Shown: positions 25,649 to 34,400 of the stretch, piece by piece | Numbering within the stretch: the first letter of the stretch is position 1 | How the letters are laid out: the number at the start of each line of letters is the position of its first letter | Notes under the pieces: model-generated | What the model saw: the letters and a program-made list of their open reading frames with translations, nothing else | Told to the model about the DNA's origin: nothing | Database searches by the model: none | Assembly: GCF_003589925.1 (NCBI RefSeq) | Contig: NZ_CP032382.1 | Location: 3,286,001-3,350,000, forward strand | DNA length: 64,000 nucleotides | Direction of reading: 5' to 3' | From: Chryseolinea soli | GTDB lineage: Bacteria > Bacteroidota > Bacteroidia > Cytophagales > Cyclobacteriaceae | Position numbers and translations under genes: made by a program

Positions 25649-26253
25649 AGCATGTATTGTTTCCCAAATACTAAAATTATACAGCTGATGAAAATTTCGT
25701 CCCTGGAATCGTAGCCTTGCTGCTCTAAGTCTAGTCGAAACCCAAACGTATGAAGATTCAACTCCATGTCGGGTGACGACGTTTTGTGCAAGACAATTTC
25801 GCGCAAACCACCACCATGCTCGAAGATTGATTTTCCTTCATATTGCTTTATGCCATCGATTTCCAGATAAAATTTTCGCCGCCGGGATTCCTTAGAAAAG
25901 AATCTGTGCTGTGCACTGATCAAGTAGCGAACTTTTTGACCTGGTTCCGCATAAAACTTAAGATATCCTGACTCGTTGATCGCGGGGTCGCCTTTTCTTA
26001 GAATAAAGTCTTTGCTGTAGGCGGTGATGAGGACCGTGTCGGGCTGGATCCTAAAATTGCTCGGAAACATTTGGCTATGCACGTTGCGATAGATGGTCAT
26101 GCCATCCACAAAGTACCAGAGCGGGATGGCAATCGCCACCAGAATACCAATAGACCATAAAGTAAATTTCAAAACAATCCGGGCTGTTTTGATTTTGTCA
26201 TCTATAACTTCGTTACAGACCTTTTTTATTTCCTCAAGTTCTCTGTTGGTCAT
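25645..26253 (-). CDS. Hypothetical single-span membrane protein
   Basis: 202 residues, no family recognised. A short polar N-terminus with a helix (MTNRELEEIKKVCNEVIDDK) is followed by one membrane span (about 27-50, FTLWSIGILVAIAIPLWYFV). The 150-residue exterior part is rich in beta-prone segments, including a lipid- or ligand-facing pattern YLKFYAEPGQKVRYLI. It probably anchors in the inner membrane with the bulk in the periplasm. It is the first gene of a two-gene leftward unit with the NAGPA-domain protein (ATGA overlap), so the two likely act together. Confidence 0.6.
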   Translation of the reverse strand: MTNRELEEIKKVCNEVIDDKIKTARIVLKFTLWSIGILVAIAIPLWYFVDGMTIYRNVHSQMFPSNFRIQPDTVLITAYSKDFILRKGDPAINESGYLKFYAEPGQKVRYLISAQHRFFSKESRRRKFYLEIDGIKQYEGKSIFEHGGGLREIVLHKTSSPDMELNLHTFGFRLDLEQQGYDSRDEIFISCIILVFGKQYML

Positions 26254-26727
26254 ACACCGAAGGGTTAAAAAAGTTTCAAATTGTTGTTTAATTCTTTGTC
26301 AACCGATGGACATTGGATTCCGCGATAAAGCGCAGACAGGTAAGTGCCTTTTGTAGTTAGTTGCTGCATGCAAGTCGCTTGATGTTTCAACATGCTTACG
26401 CCCCTCCGAAATGCTTGAGGCGATTCAGTTGATTCCGGTGCTGTGAAAACACGGCAACACCTATCGGGTTGTGAGTTTTAGAGCCCGGTAAACACAAAGC
26501 CCATCCAATACCGCGATTGGACGCAGTCACTGGATGGGCTCCCTTTAGTGAATATACAATATTGTGCATCACTTTCTACGCTCCAAACAATCCTTTTTTG
26601 GATGAGGTGGTTGTCTATCACCTTGCCTCGCGCGAACATCGCGGCCCAGTTTGAATATTTTTTCGCGGTAGCCTGTAACTATTCATTATATCGCGAGTTT
26701 CCCCCGGAAACCAACACCTGCCGCTCC
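26254..26727. other. Intergenic region with a 10-bp stem-loop
   Basis: 474 bp between divergent genes. At 26498-26540 there is a perfect 10-bp inverted repeat (AGCCCATCCA / TGGATGGGCT) around 23 bases. It lacks a T-run, so a simple terminator is unlikely; a leader structure or binding site is possible. The + frame upstream of 26728 is open but its translation looks non-coding. I see nothing else of note. Confidence 0.4.
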
Positions 26728-29133
26728 ATGATCAAAAGCTACCTCACCATCGCCTGGAGAAATCTCGTCAAGAACAAAGGCTACGCCATCATCAATATCG
26801 GCGGTCTTGCCACCGGTATGGCCATCGCCATCCTCATCGGACTCTATATTTTTGATGAACTCTCCTGGAACAAGAATTTCAAAAACTACGCCCGCATCGC
26901 CCGCGTTCTCGTCAACAACGAAAATTCCTCCGGTTGGTATCAGCAATGGGGGACGGCAACGCCGCTCGCCGCCGAGATCCGCGCAGCCTACGGTGGTGAC
27001 TTTGATCAGGTGCTCCTCTCTTCGCAGGGAATGACGGCCGTGCTGTCTACAGGTGATACAAAGATCAGTCAGGATGGTTACTATTTTGAGCCGGGTGTAG
27101 CCGACATGCTTTCGTTCGAGATGGTTCGCGGCTCGCGCGACGGGCTCCGGAATCCGGAGTCCATTATGCTTTCGGAATCTGCGGCGAAGTCTCTTTTTGG
27201 AAGCGACGACGCGCTGAACAAAAGCGTCAGGATAGACGGTCAGACGGAACTGATGGTTACGGGCGTCTACAAGGACATCCCGGCCAATGCTGATTTCAAT
27301 GACATGCGCTTTGTTCTGCCCTGGCAACTGGCCGTCCAAAAAAACTTCAACAACAACAATGGCAACCAATGGGATCACAACGGTTTCATCACGTGGGTGC
27401 AGATCACAGGCAAGACCGATATGGCCACCGTTACCCATCGCATCAAGGACGTGATGCTCAAACGCGTCGACGCCGAGTTTGCTCAACACAAGCCCCAACT
27501 TTATCTTCATCCCATGAGCCGTTGGCGGCTTTATTCGGAGTTTGAAAGTCCCCAACACGCCGGTGGCCGCATCCGGTTTATCTGGCTGTATGGAAGCATC
27601 GGCTGCTTTGTGTTGCTGCTGGCTTGCATAAACTTCATGAACCTCGCGACGGCACGTTCCGAAAAGCGCGCGAAAGAGGTGGGCATCCGCAAGTCCGTTG
27701 GCTCGGCGCGAAAACAACTGATCAGCCAGTTCTTCAGCGAGTCATTGCTGGTCACCTTGCTGGCGTTTTGTTTTTCCCTGGTGTTGTCGCAGATAGCCAT
27801 TCCGTTGTTTAACAGCGTGGCAGAAAAGCAAATGCACATTCCATGGGACAACGCGATGTTCTGGTTATCGGGGCTGACCTTTGTTGTGTTTACCGGACTG
27901 TGTGCCGGCAGTTACCCGGCGCTGTACCTTTCTTCGTTTCAACCCGCGAAGGTGTTGAAGGGCGGCTCCGGTTCATCCCGTTCAGGCGCCTTACCAAGGA
28001 AGGTGCTCGTGGTATTGCAGTTTTCGGTTTCCATTACGCTCATCATTGGTGTGATCGTGGTGTTCCGGCAAATCGAGTTTGGAAAGAGCCGGTCGTTGGG
28101 ATACAACCAGGACGGCCTCATCTACACCTGGACACCCACCCGCGAGATCCATGACCACTACGATGTGCTCCGCCACGAACTGCTGGGCTCGGGCGTGGTC
28201 ACCAGCATGGCCGAATCCGTAAACACCCCGACAAACGTCGGCTTCCACATCGGTGGATATGACTGGACCGGAACCGGTATTGGCGATGGTGGTTTCGGCA
28301 CAGCGTGGGTATCCCCGGATTTTGGAAAGACGATGGGATGGGATTTCATTGCGGGGCGTGACTTCTCCTATGAGTTTGCCAGCGACTCGAATGCCATAAT
28401 CCTGAATGAATCGGCCGTAAAGTTTATGCACCTCGAAAACCCGGTGGGCCAAACAATAAAGTCCACCATCTTTGATAAGACCACCACCTACACCGTGATC
28501 GGCGTGATCCGCGACATGCTCCAAGAGTCGCCGTTCGAACCTGTGGGCAAAACCATTTACATGTTCGACAAGGGTATGTGGAGCAAGAACGGTGGGACCT
28601 TGGTCAATCTCCGGATCAACCCCGGCATGAACACGCGGGAGGCGCTCATAGAAATTGAACGCGCCTGGAAAAAATACGATCCTTCAAGTCCGTTCCAATA
28701 CACCTTTGTGGATGCCGACTACGCCAGGAAATTCAGTGAAGAAGAAAGGATCGCCAAATTAGCCTTTGTTTTTGCGGCAATGGCCATTGGCATCAGTTGC
28801 CTCGGGATCCTGGGACTTGCCTCGTACATGGCCGAACAGCGAACGCGTGAGATCGGTATCCGGAAAGTATTGGGCGCGACGGTGACAAATCTCTGGGCGC
28901 TGCTTTCGAAAGATTTTGTCGTGCTGGTCCTGGTTTCGTGCGCGATCGCAATACCGGTTGCATGGTATTTCATGAACGGTTGGTTGCAGAACTACAGCTA
29001 CCGGACAGATCTGTCGTGGTATATTTTCGTCGCTGCCGCGATCGGTTCGTTGATCATCACGCTGCTAACCGTTAGTTACCAGGCCATCAAGGCAGCGATG
29101 GCAAATCCGGTGCGAAGTCTGAGGTCGGAATGA
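26728..29133 (+). CDS. FtsX/MacB-type ABC transporter permease
   Basis: About 801 residues. The start is a classic MacB permease N-terminus (MIKSYLTIAWRNLVKNKGY) with the first span at about 22-42. A large periplasmic MacB-like domain follows, then three spans around 290-420 (ACINFMNLATARSEKRAKEVGIRKSVGSARKQL). A second periplasmic domain and three C-terminal spans (about 680-790, EQRTREIGIRKVLGATVTNLW) complete it. The two IRKxxGA blocks are the FtsX coupling motifs, showing an internal duplication. Such double-length permeases are widespread in Bacteroidota and need a separate MacB/LolD-like ATPase, which is not encoded nearby. Possible roles are lipoprotein or peptide efflux or mechanotransmission. 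Start 26728; the upstream open frame is not protein-like. Confidence 0.92.
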   Translation: MIKSYLTIAWRNLVKNKGYAIINIGGLATGMAIAILIGLYIFDELSWNKNFKNYARIARVLVNNENSSGWYQQWGTATPLAAEIRAAYGGDFDQVLLSSQGMTAVLSTGDTKISQDGYYFEPGVADMLSFEMVRGSRDGLRNPESIMLSESAAKSLFGSDDALNKSVRIDGQTELMVTGVYKDIPANADFNDMRFVLPWQLAVQKNFNNNNGNQWDHNGFITWVQITGKTDMATVTHRIKDVMLKRVDAEFAQHKPQLYLHPMSRWRLYSEFESPQHAGGRIRFIWLYGSIGCFVLLLACINFMNLATARSEKRAKEVGIRKSVGSARKQLISQFFSESLLVTLLAFCFSLVLSQIAIPLFNSVAEKQMHIPWDNAMFWLSGLTFVVFTGLCAGSYPALYLSSFQPAKVLKGGSGSSRSGALPRKVLVVLQFSVSITLIIGVIVVFRQIEFGKSRSLGYNQDGLIYTWTPTREIHDHYDVLRHELLGSGVVTSMAESVNTPTNVGFHIGGYDWTGTGIGDGGFGTAWVSPDFGKTMGWDFIAGRDFSYEFASDSNAIILNESAVKFMHLENPVGQTIKSTIFDKTTTYTVIGVIRDMLQESPFEPVGKTIYMFDKGMWSKNGGTLVNLRINPGMNTREALIEIERAWKKYDPSSPFQYTFVDADYARKFSEEERIAKLAFVFAAMAIGISCLGILGLASYMAEQRTREIGIRKVLGATVTNLWALLSKDFVVLVLVSCAIAIPVAWYFMNGWLQNYSYRTDLSWYIFVAAAIGSLIITLLTVSYQAIKAAMANPVRSLRSE

Positions 29134-29221
29134 TCGATCCAGCAGCGATCACCAAAATTAGTTCCTCGCCGGTTTGAGTTTGATGATAGTCCTATCCGGA
29201 CAATTTGCTGCGTGCAACGAA

Positions 29222-29701
29222 TTAGTGCAGGCTGATCACCCTCGTTATTCTCCATTTGTTGTTTTCCCTTTTCCAGACGTGAACAAATTTTGAATAATGA
29301 AGCTGCTCCGGGACCGGACCCTTGCTCGGATAAAATCCATGCAGACCCATTTCAACTGCGCCATATCCTTTGATCGGGTATACTTCAAGACTGCCGTTCT
29401 TCAGTGCTCTCTTTACTTTGCCACAGATATTAGCTTTCAGCGCCTCGTTCAATTTTTGTTTTGACGTCATCAAGCCTCCCTGGTCATGATAAAATTCGAG
29501 ATCTTCGCTTATGACTTCCTCCATGACTTCGAGCTTACAGTTATTGTAAGCATCCTCCCATCGGGCGTCCATCGCTGCAATGCTGTCGTATAGGGACATG
29601 GTTTCTGGCTCCAGGTGTGCAGTAATGGGCCTCGTCGTAAAACCCATAAAGATGAGTGCAAGGAGGACGGACAGTGAAAGAAAGCTTGAGATATTCTTCA
29701 T
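29222..29701 (-). CDS. Secreted DUF4440/SnoaL-like protein (NTF2 fold)
   Basis: 159 residues with a signal peptide (MKNISSFLSLSVLLALIFMG). The mature part follows the DUF4440 pattern: MDARWEDAYNNCKLEVMEEVISEDLEFYHDQGG at the N-terminus, MTSKQKLNEALKANI in the middle, and the final strands FVHVWKRENNKWRITRVIS. The NTF2-like cone fold binds small ligands or acts as an isomerase/hydratase in some relatives; no reaction can be named here. The gene is isolated, convergent with the permease gene. Confidence 0.85.
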   Translation of the reverse strand: MKNISSFLSLSVLLALIFMGFTTRPITAHLEPETMSLYDSIAAMDARWEDAYNNCKLEVMEEVISEDLEFYHDQGGLMTSKQKLNEALKANICGKVKRALKNGSLEVYPIKGYGAVEMGLHGFYPSKGPVPEQLHYSKFVHVWKRENNKWRITRVISLH

Positions 29702-29869
29702 GGTAGAATGTTTAGCGTCGGTTAAGTCAACTTCTATGCCAACGCAAATTCAGGGCAATTCATGATGATCTTCCTGGATCTGCGTTCACAAATGAACAGC
29801 CAGGTGTTCAGTTACTTCATGAAAATGATCGGCGAACCACGCTGCAGAAGGAAAAACCTGCGAGCTTTT

Positions 29870-30799
29870 TCAAATCAAACCGTTCTCTTTTAGAAATGGC
29901 GTAATAACCTGTTTTGCCAAGGCAGAATAGCTACTTTTGTCGTTCTCGTATTTTTGTAAAAAGGCAATCTTTCTCTTCATCCTGCCCTCCAGCTTATTCA
30001 ATCTGGCCATATCATTTTTCTCAGTCGCTTCGATCATGTCGTCGAATATTTCCTTCATCTCTGAGATCTGAAATTTGATTGCCTGAAATAATTCTAACCG
30101 ATCGTCTACCAGCGGCTTTCGGTACAAAGCATAAACTTGTATTGACGATTCTGCCTTCTTGCTCACTTCTCCTGTTTTCAAAACTTTCGCCTGGATGGCT
30201 CCGTTTTCGAGATACAACAAATGTTCTTCCGGGTGGTCGATACAAGGATTTAATAAAAGCCTGCCTTCCTCTTCTAACGCCGTTACGTCTTTGGTGTCAT
30301 CAAGACATCGATACTTGTGCTCCAATAAGGGAAACTGATTACCCTTTCCCATTCCCTCTTCATTTCCGTTAGCGGTTTCTTGTGTTGTTTTCCGATTACA
30401 ATTATTGCAGGAAAGCAATAGATTATTCCAATCGTAAGCTAACCAGTAGTAGCCCGGAATTAGCTTCTTTTTTTGCTCATCAATGATTTCTCCTTTTGGA
30501 CGGAAATGTTCAATGTCGCCAACGGTAACAGTCGTTATCTTGGTCTCGCAATAAGCACATTTGCCGTAGAACAAGTCTTTCAAGGCACGTTTTATGTCTT
30601 TGCTATTGTACGCTTTAAACTCAAAAGTAGTTTTTGGCTTTGATGCAGGCGTTTTTTTCTTGACGGGTGGGATCGGCGCTTTGCCTTTTTTTATTGCCGT
30701 AAACCAGGCAATAGCTTCGGCTTTTTCTTTCTGGGCTGTTCCTTGCGGATCAGTTAGTTCCTGTGGAACAGGGATCCTATTTCGATCGATAAAAATCAT
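29870..30799 (-). CDS. PtuB-like HNH endonuclease of a Septu-like defence unit
   Basis: 309 residues. The HNH domain lies at about 60-195. The zinc-type pairs are Cys81/Cys84 (KCAYCE) and Cys131/Cys134 (LSCNNCNRKT). The catalytic-type His98 sits in GDIEHFRPKG, Asn125/126 in YDWNNLLLSC, and the final block is NPCIDHPEEHLLY (His193). This order is that of the TIGR02646/PtuB family HNH nucleases. The C-terminal 110 residues are helical (RKPLVDDRLELFQAIKFQISEM). It is the second gene of the pair, 4 bp overlapping the ATPase gene. In Septu, PtuB supplies DNA or tRNA cleavage and PtuA the ATPase control. Its residues 60-240 are clearly related to the N-terminus of its partner. Confidence 0.85.
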   Translation of the reverse strand: MIFIDRNRIPVPQELTDPQGTAQKEKAEAIAWFTAIKKGKAPIPPVKKKTPASKPKTTFEFKAYNSKDIKRALKDLFYGKCAYCETKITTVTVGDIEHFRPKGEIIDEQKKKLIPGYYWLAYDWNNLLLSCNNCNRKTTQETANGNEEGMGKGNQFPLLEHKYRCLDDTKDVTALEEEGRLLLNPCIDHPEEHLLYLENGAIQAKVLKTGEVSKKAESSIQVYALYRKPLVDDRLELFQAIKFQISEMKEIFDDMIEATEKNDMARLNKLEGRMKRKIAFLQKYENDKSSYSALAKQVITPFLKENGLI

Positions 30800-33135
30800 G
30801 TCGATTCTTTCTTATTCCACAATGCACGAATTCTTGTTCTTACATCGTCCTCTGCTTTTCTTCTGATTTCATTTGCAGATTTAGCGATTCCCGTTGGTCC
30901 TTGTTCCTTGTTCGTTCCTTGGTTCGAGTTTATGGCAAATTGGTCGGGAGTTTTGATGTCACTTTTGGCAATTACCTCATCGACTGCTTTATAGATCAAT
31001 TCTTCTCTCCAGGTGCTACCCAAGTGCATCCTCGGGGTTAGTTTGGCTTCAAGGACTTCCATCCTCGTTTTCTCGTCCGGTGATGGTTCTGCCTTGCGAA
31101 GCAATAAATAGTATTCGTTAAATTCTTTTTCCAGTGCGGGATCAACCACGCTGCTCAACCCAAAGAAGGGAGAAGTCAGCAACTGATCAACCCGGTATTC
31201 ACTCGAATCCGGCAAATCATCAATAGCGAATACCCGTCTATTTTCATCTTTATCAAAAACCACGATCTCTCCCTTTTTTAGTCCGCGCAGACATAGCGGA
31301 TCATGGGTAGTGACAATAAATTGGAGACCTGGAAATACATTTCTGAATTTTTTAACCACTTGCATCCGCCACCTCGGATGAAGGTGAGTGCCTATTTCAT
31401 CAAGCAGGACGATACCCTGCGCCGTGTCGAAGACCACATTATCCTTCCACAAGGCCTTTATGATATCCACCGTGACGGCCACTACCGATTTATACCCGTC
31501 ACTGAGCTCATCCAATGTATCGCGTTTCTTATTTCCGTAGTCGATATACACTTCGCCTCTTATGACCACGAGCTCCTCTGGTCCTTTGAGCAACAACAAA
31601 TCCCTTATGGCGCGACCAATGTTGTGAAACAAATCTTCGTATTTTTTATTCGTCTTTGATTTTTTATACACCTCCAATATAAACCCCCTGGAATCTGCCA
31701 GTGCCACGTCATAACTGAACATGTTCTTTACTTTGATCTTTCCGGTTGCCTTTTCTTCCCGTAATAAACGGGTTGGAAAAAGTCGGGTCGATCCATATCC
31801 CAGTAGATAGGAAATGGGCTCTGTATAATCCGAACGAATACCTCCTCCTTTAGAGAATTTAATAGAAATTGGTTTAATACTTTCCTGATGATAGATCTTT
31901 ACAAATCCACTGCCGGCTCCATGTCGCAAAATGTGATTTGCTTTTATTCCATGTTTCGATAGATATTTTTTACCCATTAATGTGAGCGCTATGGCCTGGA
32001 GAAAGGAGCTTTTACCCACACCATTTTCACCTAATAACATTAGCCACGGCTCATACTTATCATGCGTCTCATTGACGTCCTGTCCCATTTCATTGACCAC
32101 ATCATAGGAGGGAAAATTGACAGTAATGTTTTCAATTGATTTAAAGTTATAGATTTCGATCTTTTCGAGGAAAAGTTTTTGAGTCCTGATGCTTTTTATT
32201 TTCGGGAGACCTTTTTTAGACACAAGGGTAGTAACCCGTTGTTCTTCGGTTTTTACTTTAGTGGATGCAGGCTTTTTGATCGGTTTGCCTTTTTCAATAA
32301 GTTTTTCTAGGAACTTTTCGTTCAATTCCAGAATGGTGGTGTCGAATTTTGATTTTAGCCATTTTTGAATGATAACCTTTTTTTGTGCGATATAGGGTTC
32401 AGTTGGCGATATGTGTGCCATTAAACTATGCATTCTATCGTCAAGTGACTTCTGTAGTGCCGTTCCAACCTTTGCATTTTTCTTGTCCAGCGACTTAATC
32501 AATTCCAACGTAGATTCAATTTCACTCATTTGAAATTGCAATGTCTTGATAGCCATCAGTCTCTGTTCAACGAGAGGTTTACGATTCAACAGAAATATTT
32601 CAATGGTCGCTTCCCCTTTGCGCGAAAGCGAAATGGCAAGGCCTGTTTCATCAAAGGTGATGTGTTCTTCCGGTAAATCATGGCAGGGATCGACTAACAA
32701 TGACTTTTCTCTCAGCACTTCTTCATAGGCAGCCAGGAGGTTGGCCCTCTTGCCTTCAACCGGGAAAATATTTCTCTTCGCGCGGCCACATATGCTGCAA
32801 CTTAGGTAAAGGTTTCTCCATTCATAACAAAGCCACCAGTAATGGTCAGGATCTAATGTCTTACTTAATGAAACTGCCCCACCTTTTGGTCTGAAATTCT
32901 CGATTTCACCCGGAGAAGTTGCTACAACACTAGACTCGCAGAAGGCACATTTCCCATTAAAGGTTCTTGAAATCGCTTCCCTGATTTCCTTGCTACTATA
33001 GATTCTGAATTCAAATCGTTGCTGTCTTCGCTTCCCAATTGGTGCGTTGTAGAATTCCCTTGCAGCATTAAACTCTGCCATCATTCTATCGGACTTGAAA
33101 ATACCGGGTTCGGCGCCTCGATTGATATAGATCAT
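30796..33135 (-). CDS. HNH-ATPase fusion protein (PtuB-like domain fused to PtuA-like ABC/RecF-type ATPase)
   Basis: 779 residues in two parts. Residues 40-215 are an HNH-like domain: Cys63/Cys66, EIENFRPKG with Asn80 where the partner protein has His, WRNLYLSCSIC with Asn108, Cys113/Cys116, and DPCHDLPEEH. After a basic linker (about 280-320), residues 320-690 are an RecF/SMC-like ABC ATPase. It has FLEKIEIYNFKSIENI, Walker A GENGVGKSS (369-377), GYGSTRLFPTR, a signature-like LSDGYKS (544-550), Walker B IVLLDEIGTHLHP (575-587), and the H-loop His611 in VTTHDP. Such overcoming-lysogenization-defect/RecF-type ATPases act in anti-phage systems as sensors that release nuclease activity. ATPase and HNH are normally separate PtuA and PtuB; here they are joined and a further HNH follows. 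Confidence 0.85.
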   Translation of the reverse strand: MIYINRGAEPGIFKSDRMMAEFNAAREFYNAPIGKRRQQRFEFRIYSSKEIREAISRTFNGKCAFCESSVVATSPGEIENFRPKGGAVSLSKTLDPDHYWWLCYEWRNLYLSCSICGRAKRNIFPVEGKRANLLAAYEEVLREKSLLVDPCHDLPEEHITFDETGLAISLSRKGEATIEIFLLNRKPLVEQRLMAIKTLQFQMSEIESTLELIKSLDKKNAKVGTALQKSLDDRMHSLMAHISPTEPYIAQKKVIIQKWLKSKFDTTILELNEKFLEKLIEKGKPIKKPASTKVKTEEQRVTTLVSKKGLPKIKSIRTQKLFLEKIEIYNFKSIENITVNFPSYDVVNEMGQDVNETHDKYEPWLMLLGENGVGKSSFLQAIALTLMGKKYLSKHGIKANHILRHGAGSGFVKIYHQESIKPISIKFSKGGGIRSDYTEPISYLLGYGSTRLFPTRLLREEKATGKIKVKNMFSYDVALADSRGFILEVYKKSKTNKKYEDLFHNIGRAIRDLLLLKGPEELVVIRGEVYIDYGNKKRDTLDELSDGYKSVVAVTVDIIKALWKDNVVFDTAQGIVLLDEIGTHLHPRWRMQVVKKFRNVFPGLQFIVTTHDPLCLRGLKKGEIVVFDKDENRRVFAIDDLPDSSEYRVDQLLTSPFFGLSSVVDPALEKEFNEYYLLLRKAEPSPDEKTRMEVLEAKLTPRMHLGSTWREELIYKAVDEVIAKSDIKTPDQFAINSNQGTNKEQGPTGIAKSANEIRRKAEDDVRTRIRALWNKKEST

Positions 33136-33543
33136 TGCACAAAGTTGTTGATAACGAGTAACTAAAGTTCGGTAAACTTTTTGATCATATCAATACCGGT
33201 GAAACGAAGTTTCGAAGGTGGCAACATGGATGTAGTCACGGTCTACCCATTGAATGTTGGGGCCTGTTTTTCGTTTTGGACTGGGTAGACCCTGGCAATG
33301 AATCTGTATAACTAGCTGATGCATTAGCCATCAACATACTTTTTATAGTTGAAATGCGCGAAATCAAATCTCAAATTTCTATATTCATATCTATCAAAGT
33401 TAAACTATATCTATATGACCTGCTTCTTTCAAGCATAAGCTATCCTATCCAGCCACCACTACCACCTCAGCGCAAACGATAGCTTCGCATAATTCACCCG
33501 ACGTGACAAGAAATGGTTATCAACTTAAAACCCCCCAATAACT
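33136..33543. other. Intergenic region upstream of the Septu-like unit
   Basis: 408 bp, AT-rich, between the leftward HNH-ATPase gene and a rightward hydrolase gene. It must hold the promoter of the defence-like unit, but I find no convincing TTG/TAnnTTTG pair next to its start. I looked for a reverse transcriptase or msr/msd-like hairpins, as in Septu-containing retrons, and see none. There are no direct repeats that would mark a mobile element end. Confidence 0.4.
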
Positions 33544-34314
33544 ATGTCAAAATCAAAAACAATCGTACTCATTCATGGAAATTTCGTGAACAACACCAGT
33601 TGGACAGAATGGAAGCGTTACTATGAACAAAAAGGCTATAAGGTTTATTCACCCGCAAACCCCGGACACGAAGGCAATCCCGCAGCGTTGCGGGCAAACG
33701 TTCATCCTGACCTTACGAAAACAGGTTTTATCGACGTTGTGAATAACCTGGATAAGCTAATAAGCACCTTACCTGAAAAGCCATTAGTCATTGGTCATTC
33801 CATGGCAGGAATGGCAACATTGAAATTGGTCGAAATGGGGAAAGCGGCAGCGGGCGTGAGCATTGATGGAGCTCCGCCGAAAAATGTTTTCCCGCCATTT
33901 CAAACGCTGAAGACGGTGTTGCCGGCCTTTGGATTTTTTTCCTTTGATAAATATTTTATGGGTAGTCGAAAATGGTACGATTATTCATTTTTCAATACCC
34001 TGCCGGAAGCAGAGCGGGAAAAAGCGTTTGAAAAAATTGCGGTACCCGAAAGTTACAAGGTCAGTCGTCAATTGGTTTTAAATTCTTTTTCAAATATAGA
34101 TTTTAAGAAACCACATGTGCCGATTTTATTTGTAGGCGGCGGCAGCGACCATATTTTCCCGCCCAATCTTACGCAGACAATAGCGGGAAGTTATAAGGAC
34201 AAAAATAGCAGCGTGGATATAAAAATATTTGAAGGCAAAAGTCACTTCATCTGTGGGGAACCGGGTTGGGAAAAGGTGGCCGATTATATTTTGGATTGGT
34301 ACGAAAATAAGTAA
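33544..34314 (+). CDS. Alpha/beta hydrolase
   Basis: 256 residues, cytoplasmic, with the full alpha/beta hydrolase layout. The oxyanion segment is VLIHGNFVN near the start, the nucleophile elbow is GHSMAG with Ser86, the acid is likely Asp in GGGSDHIFPP (about 200), and the His is in GKSHFICG (about 235). It resembles the small esterase/haloalkane dehalogenase-like hydrolases often annotated simply as alpha/beta hydrolase. The substrate is unknown. It stands alone, rightward, between the defence-like pair and a leftward permease gene, and looks unconnected to either. Confidence 0.9.
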   Translation: MSKSKTIVLIHGNFVNNTSWTEWKRYYEQKGYKVYSPANPGHEGNPAALRANVHPDLTKTGFIDVVNNLDKLISTLPEKPLVIGHSMAGMATLKLVEMGKAAAGVSIDGAPPKNVFPPFQTLKTVLPAFGFFSFDKYFMGSRKWYDYSFFNTLPEAEREKAFEKIAVPESYKVSRQLVLNSFSNIDFKKPHVPILFVGGGSDHIFPPNLTQTIAGSYKDKNSSVDIKIFEGKSHFICGEPGWEKVADYILDWYENK

Positions 34315-34400
34315 TACCGAATGCAACAGGGGCACATGGTTTTTTTGGAGTCATGAGAGAATGGGTTATCCATGGGCCCTTGTTGAATACAGTCTTAAGG

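Noticed and set aside
26548..26727. N-terminal extension of the permease from an upstream ATG
   Set aside because: The 60 extra residues are Cys/Ser/Arg-rich with no permease likeness; the ATG at 26728 matches the standard MacB-type N-terminus.
29870..33543. Retron (reverse transcriptase with Septu-like effectors)
   Set aside because: No reverse transcriptase gene and no msr/msd-like structured region in or beside the unit.
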